A DNA stretch of 64,000 bases. Origin: Drosophila miranda. Taxonomy: Eukaryota; Arthropoda; Insecta; Diptera; Drosophilidae. The stretch is taken from the NCBI RefSeq assembly GCF_003369915.1, contig NC_046676.1:7099501-7163500 (forward strand), given 5' to 3'. Positions 12,641 through 24,704 of this stretch are shown piece after piece. The notes under the pieces are model-generated. The model was not told the DNA's origin and made no database searches. It was given only the letters and a program-made list of their open reading frames with translations. Within the stretch, counting starts at the first letter, position 1. Each line of letters begins with the position of its first letter. The position numbers and the translations under genes are program-made.

Positions 12641-14515
12641 CTACTCGTACATACGCATCGTGCGCGAGGTGTTATCCGCATAGACGTTGATATTGACATT
12701 CAAGGACTGCACAGAGCTGTCCTCCCCCTGTCGCATCCGACTGGTGCTCACACGTGGAGCCACACCCGGCATAGGTGAATGACTTCGTAGCCGCACTTGG
12801 TTCATTGAGAACTCCACGTCCCTGTCACCCGGACCCGAGGTGGTTATCCTAATGGGGATGTTATTTAGCCTGGTGAGAATGGGGGAATGGGTGCCAGAGC
12901 TTCCATTCAACTTCTTCTGCTCGTTCAGCCCTGTGGCCGATGGCCGACGCAGGTTGGAACTGCTACCATTGGTGGTTACCGTCACATGGATGTTGCCATT
13001 CGACGTGCCCGAACTGGTCCGCTCTAGACTCCTGGGAGGATTGACAGTAGGAGCTGTGGTAAACATGGCGACAGGAGGCACAGTGGGAGCTGTAGTGAAC
13101 AGGGAGACAGGTGGCACAGGAGGAGCTGTGGCTTTCTTTAGGCCCCTCAGGGATGTCAGATTCTTGGAGCAGTTCTGAAGACGCTGTGCCCGCTTACTGG
13201 CCGCGGCAGGCGGGCGGTCCAGGAAGGGGACCATCCCGGGCAGACGATCGTTGGAGGTACGTCTGTGCAAGTGAGAGGTCATCATCAGGGGGGATGTGGG
13301 CATGGCACGCATAGGTACTTCCTGCCGCTTCCACTGTTCCCGTCGTAGGTGTTCTTGGTACTCATGGTACTCTCTTCGTCGCTGCGACTCCCTTTCCAGC
13401 TCTCTGAGGCGGTCTTTCTCCCTCTCCACCTCGAGCTCGAGGAGGCGCTCGTATTCCCTTTGCCTCTCCTGCTGGCGCAGATTTTCTCGCTCCCTCTCCC
13501 GCTGCCTGGCGCGTTCTCGCTGCATTTTCAGCTCCTGATCCCACTCCCGTTGATTGGCCTCCTCGTCCGAGCCTCTCCTGGGCTTTTTGTCGGCCACATT
13601 GAACTTGGACAATCGCTTGTCTATATCGAAGGTGACAGGGCTGGCACTGCTGGATCGCTTACGTCTCTCCGGCTGCTTTGCCTTCTCCGTGTTGTTCAGC
13701 AGACAAGTGTCCGTCTCAATCTTGATTGTTAAATTGTTGTCCGTCTCCGATTCCGAGTCCAAGGCGCCGATATTGATGTTGATCTCGCAACCACTGTAGC
13801 CGCTTCTCTTAGGCAGCAGCTGGATGTTGGAACTGGTTCTAGTGGCAACGGATCGTTGCCACTCCCTTTCCCTCCTGTCATACGAGGCCACAGAGGCGCT
13901 CCTAGGTACTCCAGTCTTCAGCACATTACCGCTGCCACTCCGCAACAACGACGAGGGGCTCTGGCCCCGAACCATTGCCTGATAATCGCCACGGTTGCAG
14001 CAGCTCCTCAGAAGCGGAGAATTCGTCACTTCTACGGGAGCCTTGGGCGAGAGCCAGCGTGGTGGCTGAGGTACCGTTGAGACACTGCGCACCTCTGGCA
14101 GGCGCTGGCAGACGCCGGAGAAGGTTCGTCGAATCGGAGTGGTGGGAATGGACTGGAAGTCCCGCAGGAACTTGCGGCGCCTGTGTTCCGTGAAGGCCGT
14201 GGTGCTCTGCGGACCCAGCTTCGCGCTCGGTGCGTACTCGGGATCGCTGGAAAACTTGGGATTGCGGTAGAATGTCTCGAATTGCGGCGTTCGGCAGGGG
14301 AGCGGCTCTGGCTCTGGCCTCTGGTAGTGCTGTACTGGGTAGACGGGTCGATCGGCATACCGAAAATTGTACGATTGAATTTTAAATGGATCGCCGCGAA
14401 AGATGTCGGGAGTAGGGCGATTCGGATGCAGTCCATCTGCAGAGAAAGGGACTATGTTAATTAATATGGACTGTTTGGGCCGAGACGAGGAGGCCTTACG
14501 CATTGCATGACTCAT
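12641..14515 (-). CDS. Unrecognised protein with long Arg/Glu coiled coil
   Basis: The minus-strand frame is open from ATG 14515 to the stop at 12641 (624 codons). Inside it lies a good 63-nt intron, 14437-14499 (donor GTAAGG, acceptor CTTTCTCTGCAG with a branch-like TTAATTAAC). This gives a 16-nt first exon and a 603-residue product; retention would add 21 residues in frame. The N-terminal part has basic, Pro-rich sequence such as PTTPIRRTFSG. The centre is a continuous Arg/Glu/Gln helix of about 95 residues (repeats like QRERERENLRQQERQREYER), probably a coiled coil or single alpha-helix. The C-terminal third is Ser/Thr/Pro-rich, with two near repeats around FTTAPTV. No enzyme motif or membrane span is seen. 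A cytoskeletal or scaffold role is only a guess. It ends tail-to-tail with Vmat. Confidence 0.7.
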   Translation of the reverse strand: MSHAMRKASSSRPKQSILINIVPFSADGLHPNRPTPDIFRGDPFKIQSYNFRYADRPVYPVQHYQRPEPEPLPCRTPQFETFYRNPKFSSDPEYAPSAKLGPQSTTAFTEHRRRKFLRDFQSIPTTPIRRTFSGVCQRLPEVRSVSTVPQPPRWLSPKAPVEVTNSPLLRSCCNRGDYQAMVRGQSPSSLLRSGSGNVLKTGVPRSASVASYDRREREWQRSVATRTSSNIQLLPKRSGYSGCEININIGALDSESETDNNLTIKIETDTCLLNNTEKAKQPERRKRSSSASPVTFDIDKRLSKFNVADKKPRRGSDEEANQREWDQELKMQRERARQRERERENLRQQERQREYERLLELEVEREKDRLRELERESQRRREYHEYQEHLRREQWKRQEVPMRAMPTSPLMMTSHLHRRTSNDRLPGMVPFLDRPPAAASKRAQRLQNCSKNLTSLRGLKKATAPPVPPVSLFTTAPTVPPVAMFTTAPTVNPPRSLERTSSGTSNGNIHVTVTTNGSSSNLRRPSATGLNEQKKLNGSSGTHSPILTRLNNIPIRITTSGPGDRDVEFSMNQVRLRSHSPMPGVAPRVSTSRMRQGEDSSVQSLNVNINVYADNTSRTMRMYE

Positions 14516-17286
14516 TTCGTGCTAGTAATTTTGTGCTTTCCGAGGACGTTCTGCCAAAGGGATTGGTAATATTGCATTCCAATCATAAAAATGAAAATTT
14601 TTTGTTAATGTTAAAAGAACTAGAAAGAAAATGTGTTTCATTGATGTGAAACCGAAAAACCAGGCACCCTTGTTTTCTCCGATTCTCGAATTCTGGAAGA
14701 CAAAGTGTTGCCCGTTCCGAGGCTCCCCAGCCCCATTAAAACTTTCTGGCAATACGGCGTGACATTTGACACGGGCTTTATCGGGCTACTCGATATCGAA
14801 CCCGACCTTCTTTAAGTAAATCAATTTAAAATTTAAAGTTGTTAAAGTTAAAGTTAGTTATCGGAATCTAGTTGAATATACCAGTAACATATACTCCTAA
14901 ACTATCACACATTATTATATACGTATATTCGCAATACACTCTTGTAAAATTGTTGCCCACATAGCACACACACACACACAAGTTATCTGACACATTTAGG
15001 GAAATCTTATAGGCTTGTGGTACCAACTGTACTTGGAATCCATTTCCATAGCATAAACGAATGGATAGGCTAAGATCGAATCCAGTGAAATGCGTGCACA
15101 ATTTGTGAGTTTTTATTTGCATTTTATGTTTCCAATTACATTTACAAGTGGGGAATGAAATCGCTAAAGTGAGTTACCCCACAAACTTCATTCAAACTAC
15201 ATAGTTCTTTCGTATACAGAGAGTCTCGAACTACGAGTATTCGCACCCAAAATTTGAATGTTTCCCTCATGCGTATTACCGATTTCGTTCCCCGACTTAC
15301 TCAGATCAACTTGGATCAATCGGATACTGCCGCAAGACTCTTGAATGGCTGCAAGTGTCTTTAAGTGTTGTGATCACGTACAGGATCATGTAAAATCCCA
15401 AATTTTTAATGCAACATAGCGCCACCTGAATGGGGCCACCTTGGAATACATTTTTGTGCACGCATTGAGCAGGATCCATAGAGATAAATAGCTCTGTAGT
15501 ACTAGGCCAGATCGGTAAAACGAAGAAAGTTGAAAAGCAAACAAAATGTAGTAAATCGCAGGTATACAATGAGGTTATATTGAAAAATTGTACATACGCA
15601 TAGCTGAAGTACTTGCTGATTATCATCGTTGTTCCATTGTTGTGAAACTTTAACTATACAAACAATATCTAATACCTACTCGTATTGACTTGTAATCCAA
15701 TCATAATCAACATAGACTTTGACTTTGTGTTCGTTGTAACTTTTCACGCTTTGAAGAATTGCCGAATTCAATCATGCAAACACACACATTTTATAGTATG
15801 TATATTAACCAATTCAGAGATTTGATATTACATATACTCGTAAAAGGTACAAGAGCATTGTACAGGGTATGCAACCTGTACATCATATGTATTTAAATGT
15901 ATCTATACTAATCTGATATTTAGCAACAGGTTTTGTTCGGTTTTCATAAGGTTATATTGTACAACCTTGTGCTTTGGTTCCCCGTTCGGGGGACTCAGCA
16001 TTCAATATAGACGTGTGAATTAGACAATATAGCTTATAAATGAACAACAACAATATAAATATTATGCATACTCCTAGTACTTATAACTCATATTGAAATC
16101 GTTATTGTTATCTAACTATGTTTAAATGTTCAAAAAAAAGTGTAATCGTTTGCAAAATACGATTTAAAAACACACACAAAAAGCTGGTATGGGGTCAAAC
16201 AAAGCTATTATGCTACTACAATTAACCAAAGCGTTTTGTGCACAGTATTCAATATACACTATACTACGAAATACACACTAAAATACTAAATTTAACAACT
16301 TACCGTATGTATTTGCTATATATGAGATAATCGCACACACATACTCTCTCTCAAGTTCACATGCGAATGACCGCAGGAAAACCAAATACTATCTTCGTTT
16401 CTATAGTTTAGCGCGAGCATATTAGTCAAAACACAACACAATATGATACGAGCTATTTATATAAACTAAATTAACCATAGTCCTTAGATTATTATCACAC
16501 TTACACACACTACAAACGATGTGACGATGTGTACTCATGCCATGCCATGTTTAGGGTGAGAGCCGGGAGAAACCTAACCAGAAAACTTACATTTATTAAG
16601 CCAAACGGTGACCGAGTAGAATATATTACCAACAAACCACTTATAAAATTATATGAAAACAATATTATAGCTATTATATATATAATCTATGCACTAGTCG
16701 TTGGACAAATGTTTATTTCATAGAGATACTTATAACAAGATATCGGGATAAATAAAGTAAATTGCGTTGAGTTTACTATACTCGGGCTCGCCCTTATCTT
16801 ATAAATTGGAAACAATTCTATTGTAATTCAAATGCAAATGCAAACTACAAATATGTAACTGAAGTTGTTGGTGAATAAACAAGCTACGCTCGAGAACAAA
16901 AGTTTTACTTTTTACTCAATTAAAAGCCTCTTGAAAGGCCCCAAGGGGTTGCCCTTCCCAATGGAAACTCTTTTGTTTTCGCAACTAAACATTTATTTTA
17001 TATAGTGACAATTGCTTACATCAAGGTTGCGGAAAGTCCGCGTCAAAGACCCTCGATGGTAATACAGAGTGAATTTTATCTTAAATCTGGTATTTGCTAA
17101 TGTACGAGTTAATGCATGATTGAATTGATTTGATATATGTATATACATTTGGTGTAAAATTTTTTTTAAACTTTACACATTACTTTAAGGTCAACTTTTA
17201 AAAAGCCCATGAAAAGAGTACAAGTTAAAGGGGAAAAGGTCAAGAACGCATTAATATTACAAACTAATTCATGTTACGTTTAAAGA
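14516..17286. other. Intergenic, AT-rich, includes mip120 3' UTR
   Basis: No exon can be supported on either strand. The part near 14516-14800 is upstream of the minus-strand coiled-coil gene. The mip120 3' UTR should extend downward from 17286, and a minus-strand AATAAA (TTTATT on +) occurs near 16991. The rest is AT-rich with short CA runs near 14967 and 16333. I found no tRNA-like or other RNA gene by eye. Confidence 0.45.
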
Positions 17287-20200
17287 TCAAGAATCCAAGG
17301 CCATGGAGTCTACCAGCTCGTTTGTATCGATTTTCTCCTTGCCAAAAGATATAATCTGAGACAGGCTCTCGCCCAGCTCCTCCATCACCTCACGCTCGGT
17401 ATCCTCTAAAGCCGTATTCTGCTTCTCGTGCATCACTAAGCGAGATATCATGCACATAATAGTCGCATCTACAACATCGTCGGTCAAATACCGATCCGAA
17501 TCATCCTGCGACTGTTTGTCGTTGCCGTCTTTAGCCTTTTTCGAGTCTTCGCCATCCACTAAACTGTCCATAGAGTCCATGTCTACATCTGGACGATCTT
17601 CCATGTTGCGACAGCCTACAAAAATACAAAAATAAAGCATTTTAGTTAAGATCGGTGAACACAAGTCCTAGGGTTTTCATTCTTTTACTAACCTACGCAT
17701 TTGCACATGCTAGAGCAAGGTATCTTTGCCTCGTAGCACTCGCAGTAGTTCTTCAGACAGCCAGACCGTTTGCAGTTGCACCCTTTGTTATGCAGACGCA
17801 TGTCACCCGAATTGGGCGCCGTTATCTTGGGTCTGTAAAAAAAACAGAACAAAAATTTTAACTTAAAATACCCGATGATTACAGCTGGAATAAAAAGAAA
17901 CACGTACTTGAATGCGCTGGGATTGCGGTCAAGGCAACTGCGTATTGCTCGCTCTCGTTCCACTTCATAGTCTAGATTATTGAAGCAGTCCTTACAGGTG
18001 CAGTCCTGGCAGAACTCCCCATTGGCAAAGCAATCGCAATAGAGCTTCAAACACTGTGACTTGCTGCAATTACAATGTTTACGTCGCGACGCCATACCCG
18101 CCAGTGCGTCAGTCGTAGGCGCTGAGTCCAATTGGGGAGACTTAAGTATCTCAAAGAGCGGCTTCTCAGGCAAAATCTTGGCGCTTTGAGGATTAGGATT
18201 AGCATTAGCTTGTGACGGCTGGACTGTGGCCTGTGTCGCCTTCGGCTGAACCGCAAATGGTTGATTTTGCAGCTGCTGCTGTCGTATCCTCTGTTTGGCC
18301 TGGGCCTGCAAGGCTTGCAAAGTTGTTGCCTGTTGTGCTGCTATGGAAAGCGGACGACGAGTCTTGCCGTCCACATAGCCAGTGTATCCACGTCTCATGG
18401 CACTGGTCGATGACTGAGGAATTCCCGAATTATAAATCATGTACTTGACTCCTTTGGGAGACTGCACCAAATTGTAGACTTTCTTTGCAGGATTAGTACT
18501 ACTTTTGTTGGAGTTGGCGCCCTGCACCGTCACGCGCTGTATCGACGAGGGACGTGTGATAACATGCTTTTGCAGCTGCTGCTTCTGAGATGATTGCGGC
18601 ACGGATATTACTAAGCGTGGCCGTTTTTTCTCCGGGCCCGCTTCGCTGCTATCGCTGGCATCGTCTGCAGCGGCCAAGTGTTGAATATTGAGATCGTTTA
18701 GCCCTTGTTTTCGGGGCGATTCCTGACTGCCGCTATTGCCGCTGCCCACACTAGGCGGCCTGGTGTTGGTGGCGCCCAGCGCACGCTAAAAAGGTTTAAC
18801 ACAACGTTAGCTCTCCGTGTACCAAGGATAGTGTAGATCGGGACAGTTTTCGTACTCACCTTGGAAACAAACGTTTGTATGGAGGGAAGCGGAACAATGC
18901 TTCCACCCGTTGTCTTCATTATAATCTTGTTTGTATTGCCCACAGAAACTACTTTAGTTCCTACTGATGTTGGGGTAGATGGACTTTTCGAGGATGTAGC
19001 CGTAGACATGACAGAACGCACAAAAGTTATCTTTGGCGAGGAATTCGACCTTGCGACTGCCGATGCACTGCTGGTACTGGCCGCCTCTTTAGTGCTGGGG
19101 AGGACACGTACATACTGCACGACACCCCCTTTGCCAGGAATTTGTACAGCATGTATTCCCTTCGTTGGGGAGTTCCCTTGGGCGCCGCTTGTGTTGGTTA
19201 TGCTACTGGCGGCCCCTGGTTTGGGCGACAGCTTTATGATGTTCTTGTTGGACACCACAATTTGCTTGCCCGTGTTTTGCACCAACATTTTTCCGGGCGG
19301 AGCCGATGCGTTGTTTGTTGTGACAGATGTGCCGGTAGTCAAAGTGGAACTGTTGCTTACATCTGGCCCGTGTTTGGGAGGAGTTGCCCTGATAACCACT
19401 TGGCCAATCGATTTTCGGAGTCCTACGCTACCGGTTGAGGGAGCCAGTTTAAAGGCGGATGTTGCTGCATTGATGCCAGTTCCCGGTGTGGTGGTGGTGT
19501 TTGCTTTGGTGTTTATAATCATGGACGGGCTGGCCTGATTAATCTTGATTATCTTTCCATCAGATGTCCGGACCACCTGAAATTTGGCAGCCGGAGTTGA
19601 TGTAGGTGAGTTGGCGGGCAACACACTCTTCGCTCCCAGTGGCGTTATGCCCTTAATTGTTAAGGGCGTGGAGGCAGAGGTACCTCCTTTCCCTGGCACG
19701 GCTGCCTTGACCAGGCCAGTGCTGCCAACGTTCACGTCCTTGGAGAGGATTGCTTTTTGAAGGCCCGTTGGGGCGACTAGATGATGTACGGCTCCAGCTG
19801 ATGACACAGTGACTGCTGCCTTGGGCATGCTAGGAGTTGATGCAGCCACCACTGGCTTAGCAGCTGCTTCCGCCGGCATGGACTTTTGAAGGTAGAGAAT
19901 TTTTCCATCAGGCGTTTTTATCTGTGTCATGGTCAGGCTGTTTAAACCCTTTGGTGTTCCACCCGAAGGGGATGTTGGTGCAACAGTTGTGTTGCCAATC
20001 TTAACAGTGTTGCTTGAAAGGGGTTTAAAATTGTTTAAAACCTTTATGTCGGTTATTTGTGGCTTGATTGGTGCGACTGATCCCGCCCCTGCTGTTACCA
20101 CTTTAATAGCATGCGATTTCAAAACAGCAGGTCCAGGCGATCTCAATCGTTTGTCCTCCAGTATGGTGACAACGGTTCTTTTAAATTGCGGGGTGTTCAA

Positions 20201-20457
20201 TGACTCTTTAATGGAGATTGAGTGCTTATCGCCGCCGGCGCCATCTCCATCCGAATCGAGTGCATCGATTTCCATGTGGTGCTGTGTGGCAGTTTCTTCT
20301 TGTGTTGGCTCCAAAAAGTCTTCGAAACTGAGTTCGGGTAATGGCGTGTTGTCGTCCAAAGATGCTGTGTGCAAAAAAGGTTGGAATTAAAAGTTTATCA
20401 ATTCGCTCTAACGTTAGTTTCTATACCCGATGACCGTCGCCACCGCTGAGTGTACAT
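17287..20457 (-). CDS. mip120: LIN54/tesmin-type CXC DNA-binding subunit of Myb-MuvB/dREAM
   Basis: mip120 binds DNA as part of the nuclear Myb-MuvB/dREAM complex, which represses or activates cell-cycle and developmental genes. Exons on the minus strand: 20427-20457, 18860-20364, 17908-18785, 17693-17832, 17287-17615. They sum to 2883 nt (960 residues) with matching phases, close to the length of the fly protein. The first 500 residues are Ser/Thr/Val/Lys-rich and low in complexity. Two cysteine-rich CXC modules follow near residues 755-790 ([20 protein letters not shown]) and 815-850 ([20 protein letters not shown]), joined by the conserved NPSAFKPKI linker, which is assembled across the exon 3/4 splice. 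The C-terminus is acidic with helical segments, as in LIN54. The tiny first exon ([10 protein letters not shown]) is the least certain part. mEFTu1 lies upstream in the same orientation. Confidence 0.92.
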
Positions 20458-20758
20458 ATTTGCACTTATTTTCAATTCAATTTCAAAATTTTCTTTATCA
20501 TCAGCTGCGATACTTAATTTTCCAGCACTTGAGATCAGTATTAAACAATACTCGATTTTTCTCAACGAATAATCGATACACAAAAAAAACATTCCCTACA
20601 AACCAGAACACGATTTAAAAATAGTGTTTAGCTGGTTTCAGTTCTTGTGTTTCGTTCTTTTTTATTACTCGACTCCAATTTAATCGCCAACAACTTACAG
20701 AATACGCATACAAAGTGCTTAAATATATGATTTTATTAAATAGCCGACACATTTCTTA

Positions 20759-22225
20759 TTACTTCTTCGCAGCCTCCTTCTTCTCGCGCGCCTTCTTGCC
20801 CTCAGTTAGCTCGGAGCGTTGCGTCTCAGTCAGCGCCGACATGGTCTTGGTAACAACACCAGTGCCCAGAGTCAGGTTTCCGTCGCGTAGAGTGAAACGT
20901 TGCCCCTGTTCCATGACCATAGGGCGGATGAGACGCAGTATCAGTTTGGTATCCTCCCCAGGCATGACCATGTCCTTGTCGGGGATTTGCACTTGGACAG
21001 CACAGTCCCAGGTGCGCGAGAACATTTGGAGTTGAATGAACGACATGAAGGGCTTGGTGCGACCACCCTCTTCCTTGGACAAGATGTAGACCTGTGCCTC
21101 CAGCTGATCCATGGCCTTTACACTGCCTGGCTTGCACATAACCATGCCACGCTTGATGTCATCTCGCTTAACGCCGCGCACCAAGGCTCCCAGTTGATCT
21201 CCAGCCTGAGCCTCCTCCAAAATCTGATGGAACATCTCTACGCCAGTCACCGTCGACTTGAGCACCTTGTTGTAGCCGACAAATTCACATTCCATTCCCT
21301 TCTTGACCACACCTCGCTCCAGGCGACCAGTGACAACAGTTCCGCGTCCTGGAATAGAGTATACATTCTCCACTGGCAGAAGGAAGGGTTTGTCCAGCTC
21401 ACGCACTGGAGTTGGTATGAAGCTGTCTACTTCCTTGAGCAGCTTTAGAATCGCCTCCGAACCAATTTCGGGATTTTTATCCTCCAGAGCGCACAGAGCA
21501 GAGCCTTTTACGACAGGAATATTATCCCCATCATAGCCCATCTCGCTGAGCAGCTCGCGTATTTCCATTTCCACCAGGTCAACCATCTCCTGATCGGCGG
21601 CATCCACTTTGTTGATAAACACAACGATATGATCAATGCCAATCTGTTTGGCCAGCAGCATGTGCTCACGGGTCTGGGGCATAGCGCCGTCCGTTGCAGC
21701 CACGACTAGAATGGCCCCATCCATTTGAGCTGTGCCCGTGATCATGTTCTTGATGTAGTCGGCATGTCCTGGGCAATCCGTGTGACCATAATGACGCGAT
21801 TCTGTCTGGTACTCGACATGGGCCACATTGATCGTTATGCCTCTGGCCTTCTCCTCCGGCGCGTTGTCAATCTCATTGTACTTTTTGCTCTCGGCCAGGT
21901 GCTTGTCCGCCAGTACTTTGGTGATGGCTGCGGTCAGAGTTGTCTTGCCGTGATCAACATGGCCAATGGTGCCCACATTGCAATGCGGCTTGGTGCGCTC
22001 GAAGACCTTCTTCTCATTGGCGTATTGACGAAGGTATTGCTGAACGTTGCCGGTCCTGCCAGCGAGTAAACCATTCCGCTTGCAATCCCGATTGACAGCG
22101 GCCGGCCCGGTGGCGCAAGCCAATCTAAGCATCCGGGATGAGCTCATGGCCCGGCGGCTGCTACGAATGACCATGGGGGCAGCCGACCGGCATACGGATA
22201 CGGCAGCAGCAAATGCATGTGACAT
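20759..22225 (-). CDS. mEFTu1: Mitochondrial translation elongation factor Tu
   Basis: This GTPase delivers aminoacyl-tRNA to the mitochondrial ribosome. It is a single uninterrupted frame of 488 residues, the usual length for fly mitochondrial EF-Tu. The N-terminus is an Arg/Ser/Ala-rich import sequence ([17 protein letters not shown] and on), with the mature protein starting around residue 65. The G-domain motifs are all present: GHVDHGKT (G1), the effector RGITIN (G2), DCPGH (G3), NKVD (G4) and GSAL (G5). Domains 2 and 3 follow to a Lys-rich end. A DRE octamer lies about 220 bases upstream of the ATG, suited to a growth-linked mitochondrial gene. The neighbouring mip120 is in the same orientation but has its own upstream gap of about 300 bases. 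Confidence 0.96.
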   Translation of the reverse strand: MSHAFAAAVSVCRSAAPMVIRSSRRAMSSSRMLRLACATGPAAVNRDCKRNGLLAGRTGNVQQYLRQYANEKKVFERTKPHCNVGTIGHVDHGKTTLTAAITKVLADKHLAESKKYNEIDNAPEEKARGITINVAHVEYQTESRHYGHTDCPGHADYIKNMITGTAQMDGAILVVAATDGAMPQTREHMLLAKQIGIDHIVVFINKVDAADQEMVDLVEMEIRELLSEMGYDGDNIPVVKGSALCALEDKNPEIGSEAILKLLKEVDSFIPTPVRELDKPFLLPVENVYSIPGRGTVVTGRLERGVVKKGMECEFVGYNKVLKSTVTGVEMFHQILEEAQAGDQLGALVRGVKRDDIKRGMVMCKPGSVKAMDQLEAQVYILSKEEGGRTKPFMSFIQLQMFSRTWDCAVQVQIPDKDMVMPGEDTKLILRLIRPMVMEQGQRFTLRDGNLTLGTGVVTKTMSALTETQRSELTEGKKAREKKEAAKK

Positions 22226-22443
22226 GATTCAAATGTTCCGTACGCTTTCCAAAAACTGAAAACAAATCGTGTTTCGATGTGTGGTACTAGGTTCGTCGCA
22301 CGTTCCTTCACTTACAACAATATTGTTTTGTCCTTAAATGGAGCAAAATGCCTTTTTACAAGTCGGAAAAATCTTGTCACGGCTCCAAAATTGCGTAAAC
22401 CCTACAATGTGCTGCCCACTGAACTGCCAACCTGATACAATTT

Positions 22444-22451
22444 TATCGATA
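22444..22451. promoter_or_regulatory. DRE octamer upstream of mEFTu1
   Basis: A perfect TATCGATA lies 219 bases upstream of the mEFTu1 start codon. DREF sites are common in fly promoters for replication, growth and mitochondrial genes. Confidence 0.65.
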
Positions 22452-24324
22452 GGCCTGCTTATCAGTACCACATTTCTTATATAATTATGTTCCCGCTCTG
22501 TTTAATTCATGGTCCAGATTGTAAAAATGTAAATTACTTTCATTCACATTTAATTTATGATAATAAATTTAAGTCTTTGCGGTTTTGGTTGAATTTAACC
22601 TAGTTGGCAGGTCTTGTTTACGTTATGAAGGGAAATTATTTTTGAGCTATTTTTTCATAATAAAGTAAAGATGCTGCCACTTACACAAATTATCTAGGCT
22701 AATTGCAATCGAAATAAGTCGGGACTTAATAGCATTTTTAACTAAGCTGATTCGCATGCTAATACTCCAAATCGGCAGCCAGCAACCCACAACTGCCCCA
22801 AGACTGTACCTCACAAAGCACTCACACCACCACACATTCGTATATATGTACTGAACTGTCTGGCAAGGTCCGCGTTGGGAAATTTTTAGTTGGGAAGTTC
22901 CCACTTCGTTGAAAGCACTTGGGGTACATTTTTCGTTTCGTCACCAGAGGTCGAATTATCAGAAATAAGCAAATTACGCACCGACCTCATTATAAATGCG
23001 ATTCAAAATTGGCGACGGAATAATGCAGCCACATCTGGGGTATGATGCCATGATTTTCTATGCTCGCCGCATGGGCTGCTGGCCGGTTTGATATTTTGCG
23101 CGCCAGCAGGCCCCTACATGAGCTGCCAACTGCCATGCTAGCGAGGTACACGCTGTACTGGCCAGAGGTTGAAAATTCAATTTGAAATACGAAAGTACAG
23201 CTTAAGCACTAAACAACTTACCAATGTTACTGCAACGGGGATCCATTGTGGGTTCAAATTTAAATTGTGTGTCCTTATCAGGTAGTCTTTATGTTTGTTT
23301 TGAATATTTGCAGTGTGCGCGGTCGATGCTAAGCAAAACAAAAAGAAAATCTACGCCCGTGCTGACAAACGACTATGAACTGTACGGTCGGTCACTTGCA
23401 AAAATACCACACGAAAATCGCTTATAAACCTATTCCACAACACCGCAAATATATGCACTTTATCTGTAACGCATTTACATTGCCAAACAACAACAAATTC
23501 AAAATTCAATTTAAATTGCCGTCCAGTCTATTTCTACTGCAGTTGATGAGAATTTTATCTAAATTGTACTATCAGCGTTGCAAAGGAAACTATCGAAGAA
23601 GTGCGATGACTGTGTTGTAAAACACTCAAGAATGGCTGCATTTTGAGGACGCCGATGAATCGATTGCGGCCTTTGCGATTTAAAATTTTGGAATACAAGT
23701 TTTAAAGAAAATATATTGGATAGGGTAGGTTTTGTTATAAGTTTAGATCTGATTATGTATATTGGCGAAGATTGATATATTTCAGTCATAGTCATTAATA
23801 AATTGAATTCAGATGCAGCCAACTTGCAGCCAGTAGGTAATTCTCGCGAACAAAAGTATTGAATGGCTTGTCTAACAGCATGGCAGGGCAAATTTTGAAC
23901 AGTCCATGGCGGTTCCGACGTTGCACTTTCACCTCAAACAGTAGTGCAAGTATATTTATAGCTGGCCAGCTCGATGCCAGCTCCGGTATCAAGTTTTTCC
24001 TTTGGTAGACCCTAGATATATAATCTTGTCTGAATTTACTACAACAAGAGGATCAAGCTTACCATTTCCGACAGTTGTCGCCATTCCCTGCCTCACCACA
24101 GGGCACATCTCATGAGCAAATGGCTTTTTTTAGCGTACATTTTGAATGATTGATATTAATCCATAGCAGAATACGTTCTGTGCGATGTCCTGAAGAGTTG
24201 AAGCTGCTTCAGGAAGTGACCATTCTAGATTTCCACTATTTCTGCCTCAAGGCCGCAGTGAAAGATGGCACGGTTGCTGTTGCTGTTGATGCTGTTATAA
24301 GCAGACAATGCATTCCTTGTGCCG
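22452..24324. other. Intergenic region between mEFTu1 and mars
   Basis: About 1.9 kb of AT-rich sequence in which I find no supported exon. Short ORFs occur in all frames without start context or partner exons. Control elements of mEFTu1 would be at its left edge. Confidence 0.45.
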
Positions 24325-24590
24325 TTAAAACATGATCGTCCACTGATCTTCACTTGGCAGGCCCCTCAAATCAATCGGCTCCTTGAGGAAGGTCGATGTC
24401 TGTGCCTCAATATGGACGTTAATCGCTCGGAATAGAACTTTGCCTGCCTCTCCTCAGTGGTGGGTGGATTGATTCCCCTGGTGGGCAGGGGAGGGGTCTC
24501 TTTTTGGGGAGCGTTCTCTGGCTCATCGTCAAAGTTGCTCAGACTAGAACTACTGTTATTTTTTTCCTTTATTTGATTGATTGATGTACT
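24325..24590 (-). pseudogene. Coding-like remnant, family not recognised
   Basis: Read on the minus strand, about 60 open codons give protein-like sequence (SNFDDEPENAPQKETPPLPT, then TTEERQAKFYSERLTSI). A one-base frame change at about 24400 is followed by another protein-like stretch (EAQTSTFLKEPIDLRGLPSE, then DQWTIMF) to a stop at 24325-24327. The composition and the clean hand-over between frames suggest a decayed exon of a host gene. No start codon or splice partner is certain, and I do not recognise the family. It lies just outside the mars duplication and is not repeated with it. Confidence 0.35.
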
Positions 24591-24704
24591 TAATTAAAAA
24601 AAAAAAATAAAACAAGGCTTTGAAATTGAAACATAATTTTCAGAATTAAATAATACTATACATATAAACAAAAACGTAACTTTAAATAATAAATGATAGA
24701 TAGA

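Noticed and set aside
18861-19538. Long open frame on the plus strand (225 codons)
   Set aside because: It is antisense to mip120 exon 2, a low-complexity Ser/Thr/Val-rich coding region whose complement stays open by composition. The mip120 exons have splice sites and domains; this has none.
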